Below, piece after piece: positions 56,111-64,000 of a stretch of DNA of 64,000 nt (position 1 is the first letter of the stretch; every line of letters begins with the position of its first letter). The notes beneath the pieces were generated by a model, which was not told the DNA's origin, did not search any database, and saw nothing but the letters and a program-made list of their open reading frames with translations. Position numbers and translations under genes: made by a program. The stretch comes from Aquarana catesbeiana (lineage: Eukaryota > Chordata > Amphibia > Anura > Ranidae): assembly GCF_042186555.1 (NCBI RefSeq), contig NC_133325.1:297876543-297940542 (forward strand), in the 5' to 3' direction.

Positions 56111-56269
56111 TCACCATGTCTTCATCCTCCTCGTTCTCCTTAAGGAGACTTAGTAAATTGGCTAAAGCTTCCTCTTCTTGATTGCCAAGCATCTATTCAT
56201 CCATCTGTACATTTGTATCATAGAAGGTTTTAAGGATTACCTAGCTCTCAAGCATATGGGGCCGGATTG

Positions 56270-57336
56270 ATAGTTGCGCCATCAATTTTGACAGAGGAGC
56301 CAGGGAAAGAGGCACGTGTGGGAGGAAATTTTATGAGCTAGGTTTTGAATAGATTGCGTTTGAGGAAGTGGTGTGACATCTAGACTGATTTGTCTGTTAG
56401 TAAGTTAGTGATATGTGTGGAGACTGATGGAGTGAGCTGAAGGGTAGAGAGATAGATTTGGGTGTCATCAGCATAGAAATTTTATTGAAAGTCATTGGAG
56501 GCTATCAGCTGTCCCAGGGAGGAGATGTAGATAGAAAATAGGAGAGGTCCAAAAACAGAATTTGGGGCACCTCGACGAAAAAAGGAAGAGTAGAAAAGAA
56601 AGTAGAACCAGCAAAGAATAGTCAAGGAAACCAAAGAAGTGGAGTTTTTTTTTTTAAGGAGGAGGTGGTCAACTGTGTCAAAGACAGCACAGAGATCCAA
56701 AAGTAGGAGTACCAAGTAGCGTCCATTTGTTTTAGCCTTTAGTAGACCATTTGTAAGTTTTAGAAGAGCAGTTTCTGTATAGTGTTGAGGGTGAAGTCCA
56801 GATTGACTGGGATCAAGAAGGTTATTCTCCATGAGTTGGTTGCTTAGTTGGTTGTAGACTAGACATTCATGGAGTTTCAGAGGAGAAGGGGAACAAGAAA
56901 ATGAGGCATAGACTGTTAAGATTGGTGGGGTATGGGGTGCTGGTAGATCACTGCAATTTTTAAAGAAACTGGAGAAAATAGACAAATACAATGTATCTCA
57001 AATGAGGAGAGTGACAGAAAAGTAAAAGGAAGATTTTGGGGATAGAAGGATTCCCACTCCACCTCCCTTCTGTCTACTTGGGGGGGGTCCAGAGAAGGCC
57101 ACCATGGGAGAGGGAAGCAGGAGAAGCAGTGTCAGCTTCAGGAAGCCAGGTTTCAGTAACAGCAAGTAGATTAAGAGAGTGATAAAAAGGCAGTGGAAAG
57201 AGGTGAGTTTGTTACAGACAGAGCGGGCATTCCGAAAGGTGCAAGAAAATGGGAGGCTGATTTTGGGAAGAAGATAAATAGTTTGAATAATGTACAAGAT
57301 GAAAATCTTTACCACTGAAGAATGAATGTTGGTCAA
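56270..57336 (-). pseudogene. L2-like LINE fragment (endonuclease and reverse transcriptase)
   Basis: Minus strand. 57336-56998 has part of the apurinic-type endonuclease region (CTFRNARSVCNKLTSFH; PPSRQKGGGVGILLSP). 56991-56482 has the reverse transcriptase: HECLVYNQLSNQLMENNLLD, QSGLHPQHYTETALL, LLLLDLCAVFDTVDH (motif A Asp) and SVFGPLLFSIYISSLG. FYADDTQIYLS (catalytic YADD at 56474-56463) follows after a stop, then a thumb segment to about 56270. The region between the endonuclease and the reverse transcriptase is deleted. Confidence 0.85.
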
Positions 57337-58039
57337 TTCATTTTTGATAAAACTTTCACATGGCCTAATGTTTGATGCTGTTTTTGACAGGTTAGTCTTG
57401 TGTAAAATTGAGTGAAACCTATTGAAATAACTAGGGATAAGCCACCTGTTCAGTCTGAATCCCTGTTCGGACCAATTTTTTTCTTTTCAAGGTTTGCAAA
57501 CTTCCAAACTAATTGGATGCTTGGCCAAGCTGGACCTACAGCTGCAGCAGGAAGTAACACCTTACAAAAGTAGTAATAATAGCATTACTAAATGTGACAG
57601 CTTCCTACCCAAAACTTCTGATTGTCTGGGTGCCAGTGGCTACCGATGTCCTAATAACTAGTGACTTGTCCCTATCTGGCCTATTTGGTAGTTACCCAGG
57701 GATTAGTGGCTGATAGGTGAATATAAACAAAGGGGTGAGGATAGGGTACAAAATGGTGTGTGGTTCCCACAAAATGTTTACAAGACCCTATTGGCCTGGT
57801 ATAGTTTTTAAGGGGGACCCCGAAAGAATTTAAAAAGTCTTGTTCAGTGGTGTAAATACATCGCCAAGTATGCCATTCAGTGGTGTAGAATCTTGTCAAT
57901 CATGATGAATTATGTCCATTGATCCACTGAAAACAAAAAAACATGCTGACACAATGTACTTTTAATGAATTTTTACCACAAATTACATTTCAGCAGCTGA
58001 ATGTGAACAAAGGGGTAGGGGCTCCCAGGTGATGTCATT
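57337..58039. other. No gene; weak hAT-derived sequence
   Basis: CTAGGGATAAGCC at 57430 and GGCCTGGTATAGTTTTTAAG at 57794 recall the hAT palindrome family but are too diverged to place. A short phrase (TCAGTGGTGTA) is repeated at 57845 and 57876. Confidence 0.35.
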
Positions 58040-58250
58040 AACTTACAGGTCTGGTATGGATTTTAGGGGACCCCAAGCCTTTTTTGTTTGTTTTTAGTGT
58101 AAGGTGCACCTTAAAACCCATAGCAGAACAGCAACAAGGATAAGGGTCTGGCATGGATTTTTGGGGGAGGCCCCACGCAATTTTTTTTTTTTTTTTACAA
58201 TCCAGACCCCCATCTACAAGGGTCTGGTATTAAGGTTGAGTGGACTTCTG
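58040..58250. repeat. Fragment of the hAT palindrome family
   Basis: GGTCTGGTATGGATTTTAGG, GGATAAGGGTCTGGCATGG and GGGGGAGGCCCCACGC follow the order of the arms at 45.1 and 46.5 kb. Confidence 0.6.
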
Positions 58251-59521
58251 GTCTCTTTGTTTACAATAAATCAATTTGATCATCACTGGGTTTTTTATTT
58301 TTTGCACTATAAATAAACAAATACAGAAAATTATGAAAAAAGAAACCCCAGTGTTTTTTACTTTATGCTATAAAACATATCCAATAAAAAAAATAAAAAT
58401 AAATCAGATTTCTTCATAAATTGAGGCCAATATTTATTCTGCTTCATATTTTTTGGTAAAGAAAATCCCAATAAGCGTATATTGATTGGTTTACGCATAC
58501 GGTATAGGGACGGCACAGTGCTGTAGTGGGTAGCACTCTCGCCTAGCAGTAAAAAGGGTCACTGGTTCAAATCCCAACCACACAGACTACCTGCCTGGAG
58601 TTTGCATGTTCTCCCTGTGCCTGTGTGGGTTTCCTCCGGGTACTCCGGTTTTCTCCCACACTCTAAAGACATGCTGGTAGGTTAATTGGCTTCTGTCCTA
58701 AATTGGCCCTATTTAGGGGGTCCTTGGATTGTGGGCTCCTTGAGGGTAGGGACCGATGTGAGTGTGCGATGTATGTGTGGAGCGCTGCATAAAATTGATG
58801 CTGTATATGGGTACCTTAAATAAATAATATATATAGAGATGTATCTTAATGAGACACAATGTACAGGGATAGGGACAATTGCAGACATTCACTCTGGATG
58901 GACTGGTGTCTTTATTCAACCTTACTAATTATGTAACTATGGCAGTGTCTACAAACTATGGTATATATACTGGAATATTTAAAAAAAAAAATTTATACTA
59001 GTAATGACAATAATGACAGCAATCATCGACTTATATTGGGATTGTGATAGTAGTGACAGTCTGACACTAACTGACACTAACTGACATTTTGTGGGAACCA
59101 GTGACACTAATACAGTGATCAGTGCTAAAAAATGCACTGTCACTGTACTAATGACACTGGTTAGGAAAGGGTTAAAATCTAGGGCAATCAAAGAGGTAAA
59201 TGTGTGCCTAACAGTGCTTGGTGTGTTTATTTTGAGGTGCTTTTACTAAGGGATGTGCTGATTTTTATTCTCTGCTTTGCAGGGAAACAAAAACCAGAAA
59301 ATCCCAACTGACAGGACAGATCTCTGTATTGTTTACATTTTCAGTGGGTGCTGGGGGTCAATCATTGGCCGGCACCCGCTGATTGGTTTGTGCTGTGATT
59401 GATCTCCGCACAGCCGGTGGTGCCTGCGCGCGCCCCCTACCCAGAAGTGCTGAATCACGTACTAGGTAGGAGAGCTGCTCTGCTGCTGTACTCATACGTG
59501 AGGTGGTCGAGAAATGGTTAA
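58251..59521 (-). mobile_element. TTAACCACTT-family element, left end missing, SINE inside
   Basis: Matches the copy at 55.1-55.95 kb: CCCAATAAGCGTATATTGAT, TGTCTACAAACTATGG, AGTGACACTAATACAGTGAT and CAGTGCTAAAAAATGCACTG. Ends in AAATGGTTAA (59521). A SINE and about 90 bp of its downstream sequence separate the two parts at about 58504-58925. Confidence 0.75.
58504..58835 (+). mobile_element. tRNA-derived SINE (V-SINE-like), forward orientation
   Basis: GGGACGGCACAGTGCTGTAG starts a tRNA-like head with an A-box-like TAGTGGGTAGC and the B box GGTTCAAATCC (58564-58574). The conserved middle follows (GTTTGCATGTTCTCCCTGTG, TGGGTTTCCTCCGGGTACTC, AAAGACATGCTGG), then GGGCTCCTTGAGGGTAGGGAC and the tail ACCTTAAATAAATAAT. 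Same family as 1815-2150. Confidence 0.88.
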
Positions 59522-60226
59522 GGTACCCTCAGACTTTTATGGAATAGTGTATTTTTAAGATAAAAGAGTTGTTCTCCACTGAACAGTATTTTTTTTTTCT
59601 CCATTGCAAAATTCCACAATTTAGCTAAAAAATTTATTTTTTTGTATTTCTAAATGCCACTTTTGCTTTAGTAAATCCTACAGGTGCACCACTTCATAGG
59701 CACCACTTCATGGCTGAAAATGTTTTCTTTTTTTTCTAAATGTCACTTTTGCTTTAATAAATCCTACAGGTGCACTACTTCATAGGCATGATTGGTGGCT
59801 GCCCCAATCATGTTATTTAAAATAATTGTGCCCTGTTATTATTAATGTTTAATTTTAAGCCATATGTATCTAGCTGCCAATGACCTTTGTTTGGAAATTT
59901 CTTGCATAATAGATTTGGAGAGAATGGAGAGAATTGATTTCAAAATTCACCTTCCAATGATTTATTTGGGTTTGCAATAAAGTTCAAAGTTTGTGGATTT
60001 CTGGCAGCATTTGCTGAACATGCCTACTAATTGAATCCAAGCAGTTTCACCCATCACTATTCTTCATCTAGGATTCTAAAACTAGTGGTTTGTCTCTAGT
60101 TTTACCTTAGCCTTTATATTGCTTGTCAGGAAAAACTCTATGCAATACATCTCTATGATGCATGTATATTTCCCAAGTGTTATCCCTTTATAGACCCTGC
60201 AAGTGTAAAAAAAAACCTCTAAAGTA
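59522..60226. other. No gene; short direct duplication
   Basis: The phrase AATGCCACTTTTGCTTTAGT...AATCCTACAGGTGCACCACTTCATAGG occurs at about 59653-59700 and again, slightly changed, at 59738-59788. Otherwise AT-rich without recognised elements. Confidence 0.4.
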
Positions 60227-60640
60227 GTGATGGACCAAACACAGCCCGGTGCGGTTTGCACCAGAACTCCCAAACAGAGAAAAAGTTTGGACGGCTTTGA
60301 AGGCTTATATACAAGTTATTGTCTATAAAAAGGGTATGGGAGCCCAGGTACTGCCTTGGGGGACATGTATCAATGCAAAAAAATTTTTAAAAGATATACT
60401 TTTTAAAGGAACAATAATTTTAATGATGCTAATGAAATAATAAAAATGAAAAATTCCTTTAAATATTTAAATACATTGTACCCCTACTCATTTACATGGG
60501 GGGGGGGCGGGATCTGAGGGCCTTGTTAAAGGGGACTTCCAGATGGCGATAAGCGCCCTGCCTGCAGACCCCCACAACCATTCCCCAGGGTTGTGGGGAA
60601 GAGGCCCTTGTCCCCATCAACATGGGGAAAAGGAGCAAAA
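60227..60640. repeat. hAT palindrome-family fragment
   Basis: AGTGATGGACCAAACACAGC, AAGGCTTATATACAAGTTAT, TTGGGGGACATGTATCAATG and CCCTTGTCCCCATCAACATG are in family order, but the interior is shortened and no partner terminus is seen. Confidence 0.65.
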
Positions 60641-61250
60641 ATGCAGCAATAATAGCAGCAAAAATGCAACAAAAAGGGTGGGACTTTGTAGGAAGCTCAT
60701 GGTAACAAAATGAATGGAATGGAGTATAGTAAAATATTGAATAATACATAGATACATGTTTACATACATTAAATTTCATATCCATAGAAAAGCACACTTC
60801 CATAGTGTCAATTTCTGTACAGTAATATCTGGTAATAACATATTTAAAAACATTAATCACATGATAAGACTAAGGAATCCACCAGGATTCATGATTGGAT
60901 ACACACATACGGCAAGATAGAACCTGCACGGTCTATGGTCTTTCTGATCCCTGTCACAATAAAAATTGTATATATGAGCACATATCTTAATGGACGTGTA
61001 ATTGAAGTACACAACATCTGGTAGCTTGACGTGTTTTGCGGCTTTAAGCCGATCTTCAGGAAGAGACGTGTGATGTATCTGCAATGGGAGAATAAATGAA
61101 CTAAGTAGACTAGCTTGTATCAATATAGGGGAGGATAGATCGAATGCTGAGGGGGCATGTTCAGTGGCGGCACCCATCAGAGACAACGCCCCAGCCGAAT
61201 CCAGGCACACTGAGCACTCCTGGTGTAAACATGGGAAGCATCAGTGATGA
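60641..61250 (-). repeat. Penelope-like 3' end with hammerhead-like hairpin
   Basis: Minus strand 61060-61024 reads CCTGAAGAT, a 4-bp stem CGGC/GCCG with loop TTAAA, then CAAAACACGTC. The CTGAAGA block is complete, while the following GAAA is CAAA. No pol sequence adjoins it. Confidence 0.45.
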
Positions 61251-61782
61251 GTGAGTCAATCAAGTGAACCAATATTGGGGCAGAGTGAATTAGTAATTAA
61301 AGGTGAGGGTGGACTGGATAGTGAAGATGGTTTGTACAGAAATGGAAACTAATATTGTTGTGACTAAGCAGGAGTGGAGGTGGAAGACCATAATGGAAGG
61401 TCACTACCCAGACACCTGAATGCCCAGGAGGGGGAAGTGGGGGGGACAAAGGGAGGGGGTGGCTCGTGAGGGTCTGATAAATACCTGGTGCTTGAGGGGA
61501 AGGAGAGAGACCAGTCCAACGAAGAAAGCCAATGTGCAAGAGAGCTCTGAGCAACCCAGACCCAGCCAGCCAAGGCCAACCCCCAATGTCACACATGAGC
61601 ATAGTGGGGGGAGAGGCGCCGAACCTGGGTGGCGACTCGCCTGGCAGTTGGCGTCATCACAACCTCACCCAGGTGCTCGTGGAGAAGAAAAAGACCTGCC
61701 GGCAAAACAGCGTCGCAAGGACACCACACATCCGGCGCGTTGGCGTGATGTTGGCGCCTCCTCCCCCCGAGCATCAAAGAGG
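61251..61782. other. No supported gene
   Basis: GC-rich, with overlapping frames on both strands (61297-61602 minus, 61420-61836 plus). None has a domain I recognise; the proline/serine- and arginine/glycine-rich translations look like composition effects. Confidence 0.35.
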
Positions 61783-61902
61783 TGGGCTCACTCGTCCCCC
61801 TCCTTCCCTGGCCTGCCAGGCTGCATGCTCGGATAAGGGTCTGGTATGGATTTTGGGGGATCCAATGTCATTTTCAAAACAAATTATGGTGTGGGGTTCC
61901 CC
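61783..61902. repeat. hAT palindrome-family fragment
   Basis: CTGCATGCTCGGATAAGGGT, GGTCTGGTATGGATTTTGGG and GGTGTGGGGTTCCCCTTAA match the arms at 46.5 kb. Confidence 0.65.
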
Positions 61903-62960
61903 TTAACCACCTCAATACAGGGCACTTAAACCCCCTTCCTGCCCAGGCCAATTTTCAGCTTTCGGTGCTCTCACACTTTGAATGACAATTACTCAGTCAT
62001 GCAACACTGTACCCAAATTAAATTTGTGTCCTTTTTTTCACACAAATAGAGCTTTTTTTGGTGGTATTTAATCACTAATGGGTTTTTTATTTTTTGTGCT
62101 ATAAATAAAAAAAGACCGTAAATTTTGTGAAAAATTGCCTTTTTCTTTTTTTCTGTCATAAAATTTAGCAAATTAGTAATTTTTCTTCATACATTTTGCC
62201 CAAAATTTATACTGCTATATATCTTTGGTAAAAATAACTCAAATTAGTGTATATTATTTGGTCTTTGTGAAAGTTATAGAGTCTACAAACTATGGTGCCA
62301 ATCACTGAAAATTGAAAACATCTGATCAGGCCTTCAGTACATCAAGTGAATCTCATTTCTTGAGGTACTAACAAGTCAGAAAAGTACAAATACCCCCCAA
62401 ATGACCCCTTTTTAGAAAGTAGACCTTCCAAGGTATTATGTAAGTAGCATAGTGAGCTTTTTAAGTAATTTTTCCACATCTCATTTCTCAACCACCTATT
62501 ACACTTTTGAAGGTCCTGGAGCACTAGGACAATGGAATTGCCCACCAAATGACCCCATTTTGGAAAGCAAACACCCCAACGTATAATCTATGAGTCATAA
62601 TGAGTCTTTTGAACGGTTATTTTTTTCCAGAAGTTTTTGGAAAATGTGGAAAAAAAATGAAAATGCATTTTTTTACACAAAGTTGTCCATTTATAAGATA
62701 TTTCCAACACATAGCAAAACTGACACCCCAAAATACATTCTGCTACTCCTCCTGAGTATGGGGATACCACATGTGTGAGACTTTTACACAGCTTGGCCAC
62801 ATACAGAGGCCCAACATCCAAGTAGCACCATCAGGCGTTCTAGGAGCATACATTACATAATTTCCTGACAACCTATCCTTTTTGAAGGCCCTTCATATTT
62901 CTAACACATAGCATGTACATACCAAGAATTACAATCCAAAATAAATTCTATTGCGGAAAG
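61903..62960. mobile_element. TTAACCACCT element and associated repeat
   Basis: Starts TTAACCACCTCAATACAGGG and follows the reverse order of the family (TGAATGACAATTACTCAGTC, ACACAAATAGAGC, TTTTTTATTTTTTGTGCTAT). From about 62300 a second part has CCAAATGACCCC and GGGGATACCACATGTGTGAG motifs that I remember as frequent in frog genomes. The right terminus was not located. Confidence 0.6.
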
Positions 62961-63554
62961 GGTAAAAGGGTAAAAAAAGTATTACCTGTGCTTTTAGTAG
63001 TGTCCACAGAAGAGAGCACTGGTCCAGGCAGCAGTCAGGAATGTGCTTAGCGACAGCAATAGTAATTATCCATGCAGCAGGCAAGAATATTCTATGGTCA
63101 GCACAAGGATATTGTCAGCACAGCCAAAGCATTTGTCCATAGAAATTCTCCAGGCAGAGACAGCCAGCACAGTCATAGTATTGGTCCTGGTACACTGTTA
63201 CCTGCAGACACTCATTGTTTTTATCGCTCTCCAGCCCTTCACAAACATACTGCCTCTCGCTACAGCTAATTATTTGCATAGTCCAGGTAGCAGGCAGAGG
63301 TGTGGTCCGTTCATGCGGCAGGAAAAGGCATGATGGCTGTAAGTCAGCAGCAGGCTGAGGGCCGCAATTGGGTAAGACCTGTGCACAGGGGCACAGGGGT
63401 AGAGGCTTCGACCCACTCAAATCTCTATGAAGACTCCAGACCCTAGTCCGGAAATGACAAAACTCGGAGAAAACAAAAAAATATTTTCTCCATCCGGAAA
63501 AACTATTCTGGAGCCCCTCACATATGTGAGACCCCTGTGTACTACAGTAGCAGG
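62961..63554. other. No supported gene
   Basis: The minus frame at 63115-63588 (157 codons) is rich in Cys, Leu and Pro, with no domain I recognise. The + strand contains many CAGGCAG/CAGCA phrases, a degenerate forerunner of the minisatellite that follows. Confidence 0.35.
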
Positions 63555-63800
63555 GCAACAGATCAGTCCAATAGGTAGGCAAAAGCATAGTCCATAAAAC
63601 AGGCCAGGGTCAGTTCACGTGCAAGCAGTCCAAGCGGTAGCCAGAAGCATAGTCACAAAACAGGCCAGGGTCAGTTCACATGGAAGCAGTCCAAACGGTA
63701 GGCAGAGGCATAGTCACAAAACAGGCCAGGGTCAGTTCATGTGGAAGCAGTCAAAACAGTAGGCAGAGGCATAGTCAAAAAGCAGGCCAGGGGAAGCATG
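63555..63800 (+). repeat. Minisatellite, 61-62 bp unit, about four copies
   Basis: Units start GCATAGTC at 63585, 63647, 63708 and 63769. Each contains ACAGGCCAGGGTCAGTTCA, GGAAGCAGTCCAA and GGTAGGCAGAG. The first copy is the most diverged (unit 62 bp), and the last is cut after CAGGCCAGGGG. Confidence 0.92.
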
Positions 63801-64000
63801 GAAAATGGTCAGCACAGATGATGAAAATGGTGAAAATATGGGCTAATATTTTAGGGATGTATGATAAAGTTCGAAGCATTCACCAATGCAAAGGCCAGGT
63901 TGGGAGGGACACTGGGGACAATGGTAGCTGGTATCTTTTCGAAATCCTCTTCTGCTGCACACGCGACATCTTTTTTGCCGTCTTCAGCCTGCTTCAGATG

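Noticed and set aside
58504..58600. tRNA-like head with A and B boxes as a possible tRNA gene
   Set aside because: It is continuous with the SINE body and tail and does not fold as a complete tRNA with a clear acceptor stem.
63115..63588. 157-codon Cys/Leu/Pro-rich minus-strand frame
   Set aside because: The translation follows the CAGGCAG-type repeats of the other strand and shows no domain.

Overview
The window looks like intergenic DNA from a true frog (family Ranidae). I find no host gene, rRNA, tRNA gene or CRISPR array that I can support. The attribution rests on remembered repeat families: MITEs ending TGCCGCGTACACACG with TAA/TTA target duplications, TTAACCACTT...AAGTGGTTAA elements, TAGGGATGAGC elements, and many Tc1-like and Penelope-like copies. 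All of this is vertebrate DNA rather than bacterial. Almost all open frames over 60 codons are either chance frames or pieces of transposase, reverse transcriptase or endonuclease.

Layout. 0-13 kb: AT-rich unique-looking DNA with a reverse-oriented V-SINE-like SINE (1.8 kb), a MITE nested in a MITE (5.0-5.7 kb), a Harbinger-like MITE between Penelope-like termini (7.9-8.9 kb), a 0.9 kb hAT-like element with an 8-bp duplication (9.1-10.0 kb) and an inverted pair of Penelope-like termini (11.3 and 11.8 kb). 13-24 kb: a foldback Tc1 derivative holding a Harbinger-like MITE that holds a GC-rich palindrome; a hAT foldback MITE; two copies of one Tc1 family, each carrying a Harbinger-like MITE, one with a transposase frame broken by only two stops before its C-terminal tail; and a TTAACCACTT element. 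24-33 kb: a Penelope-like element with inverted arms inside a Harbinger-like MITE (13-bp duplication); a Tc1 copy splitting a (TA)n tract; and a Tc1 copy whose transposase is partly triplicated. 33-42 kb: sparse, with a decayed Penelope-like reverse transcriptase at 39.6-41.8 kb.

43-47.4 kb: a second Penelope-like insertion (11-bp duplication) with an inverted arm, an open GIY-YIG endonuclease frame, and a 2.6 kb palindromic hAT-like element (8-bp duplication) in its 3' region. 48-56.1 kb: one minus-strand Penelope-like pol gene broken by a TTAACCACTT element and by a TTAA-site MITE; the MITE itself contains a 4.9 kb class I endogenous retrovirus with two nearly identical 372-bp LTRs and a decayed, partly deleted interior. 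56.3-57.3 kb: an L2-like LINE fragment. 57-64 kb: hAT-derived fragments, a SINE inside a TTAACCACTT element, another Penelope-like terminus and a 61-bp minisatellite.

The families have inserted into each other in layers, and exact target-site duplications or restored reading frames give the order at several loci. The most unusual observations are hairpins resembling hammerhead ribozymes at up to nine Penelope-like termini, with two copies whose stem II differs in sequence but still pairs; the stepwise triplication inside one Tc1 element; and the nested stack at 48-56 kb. Boundaries were read by eye, and family names follow remembered hallmarks rather than a database search.
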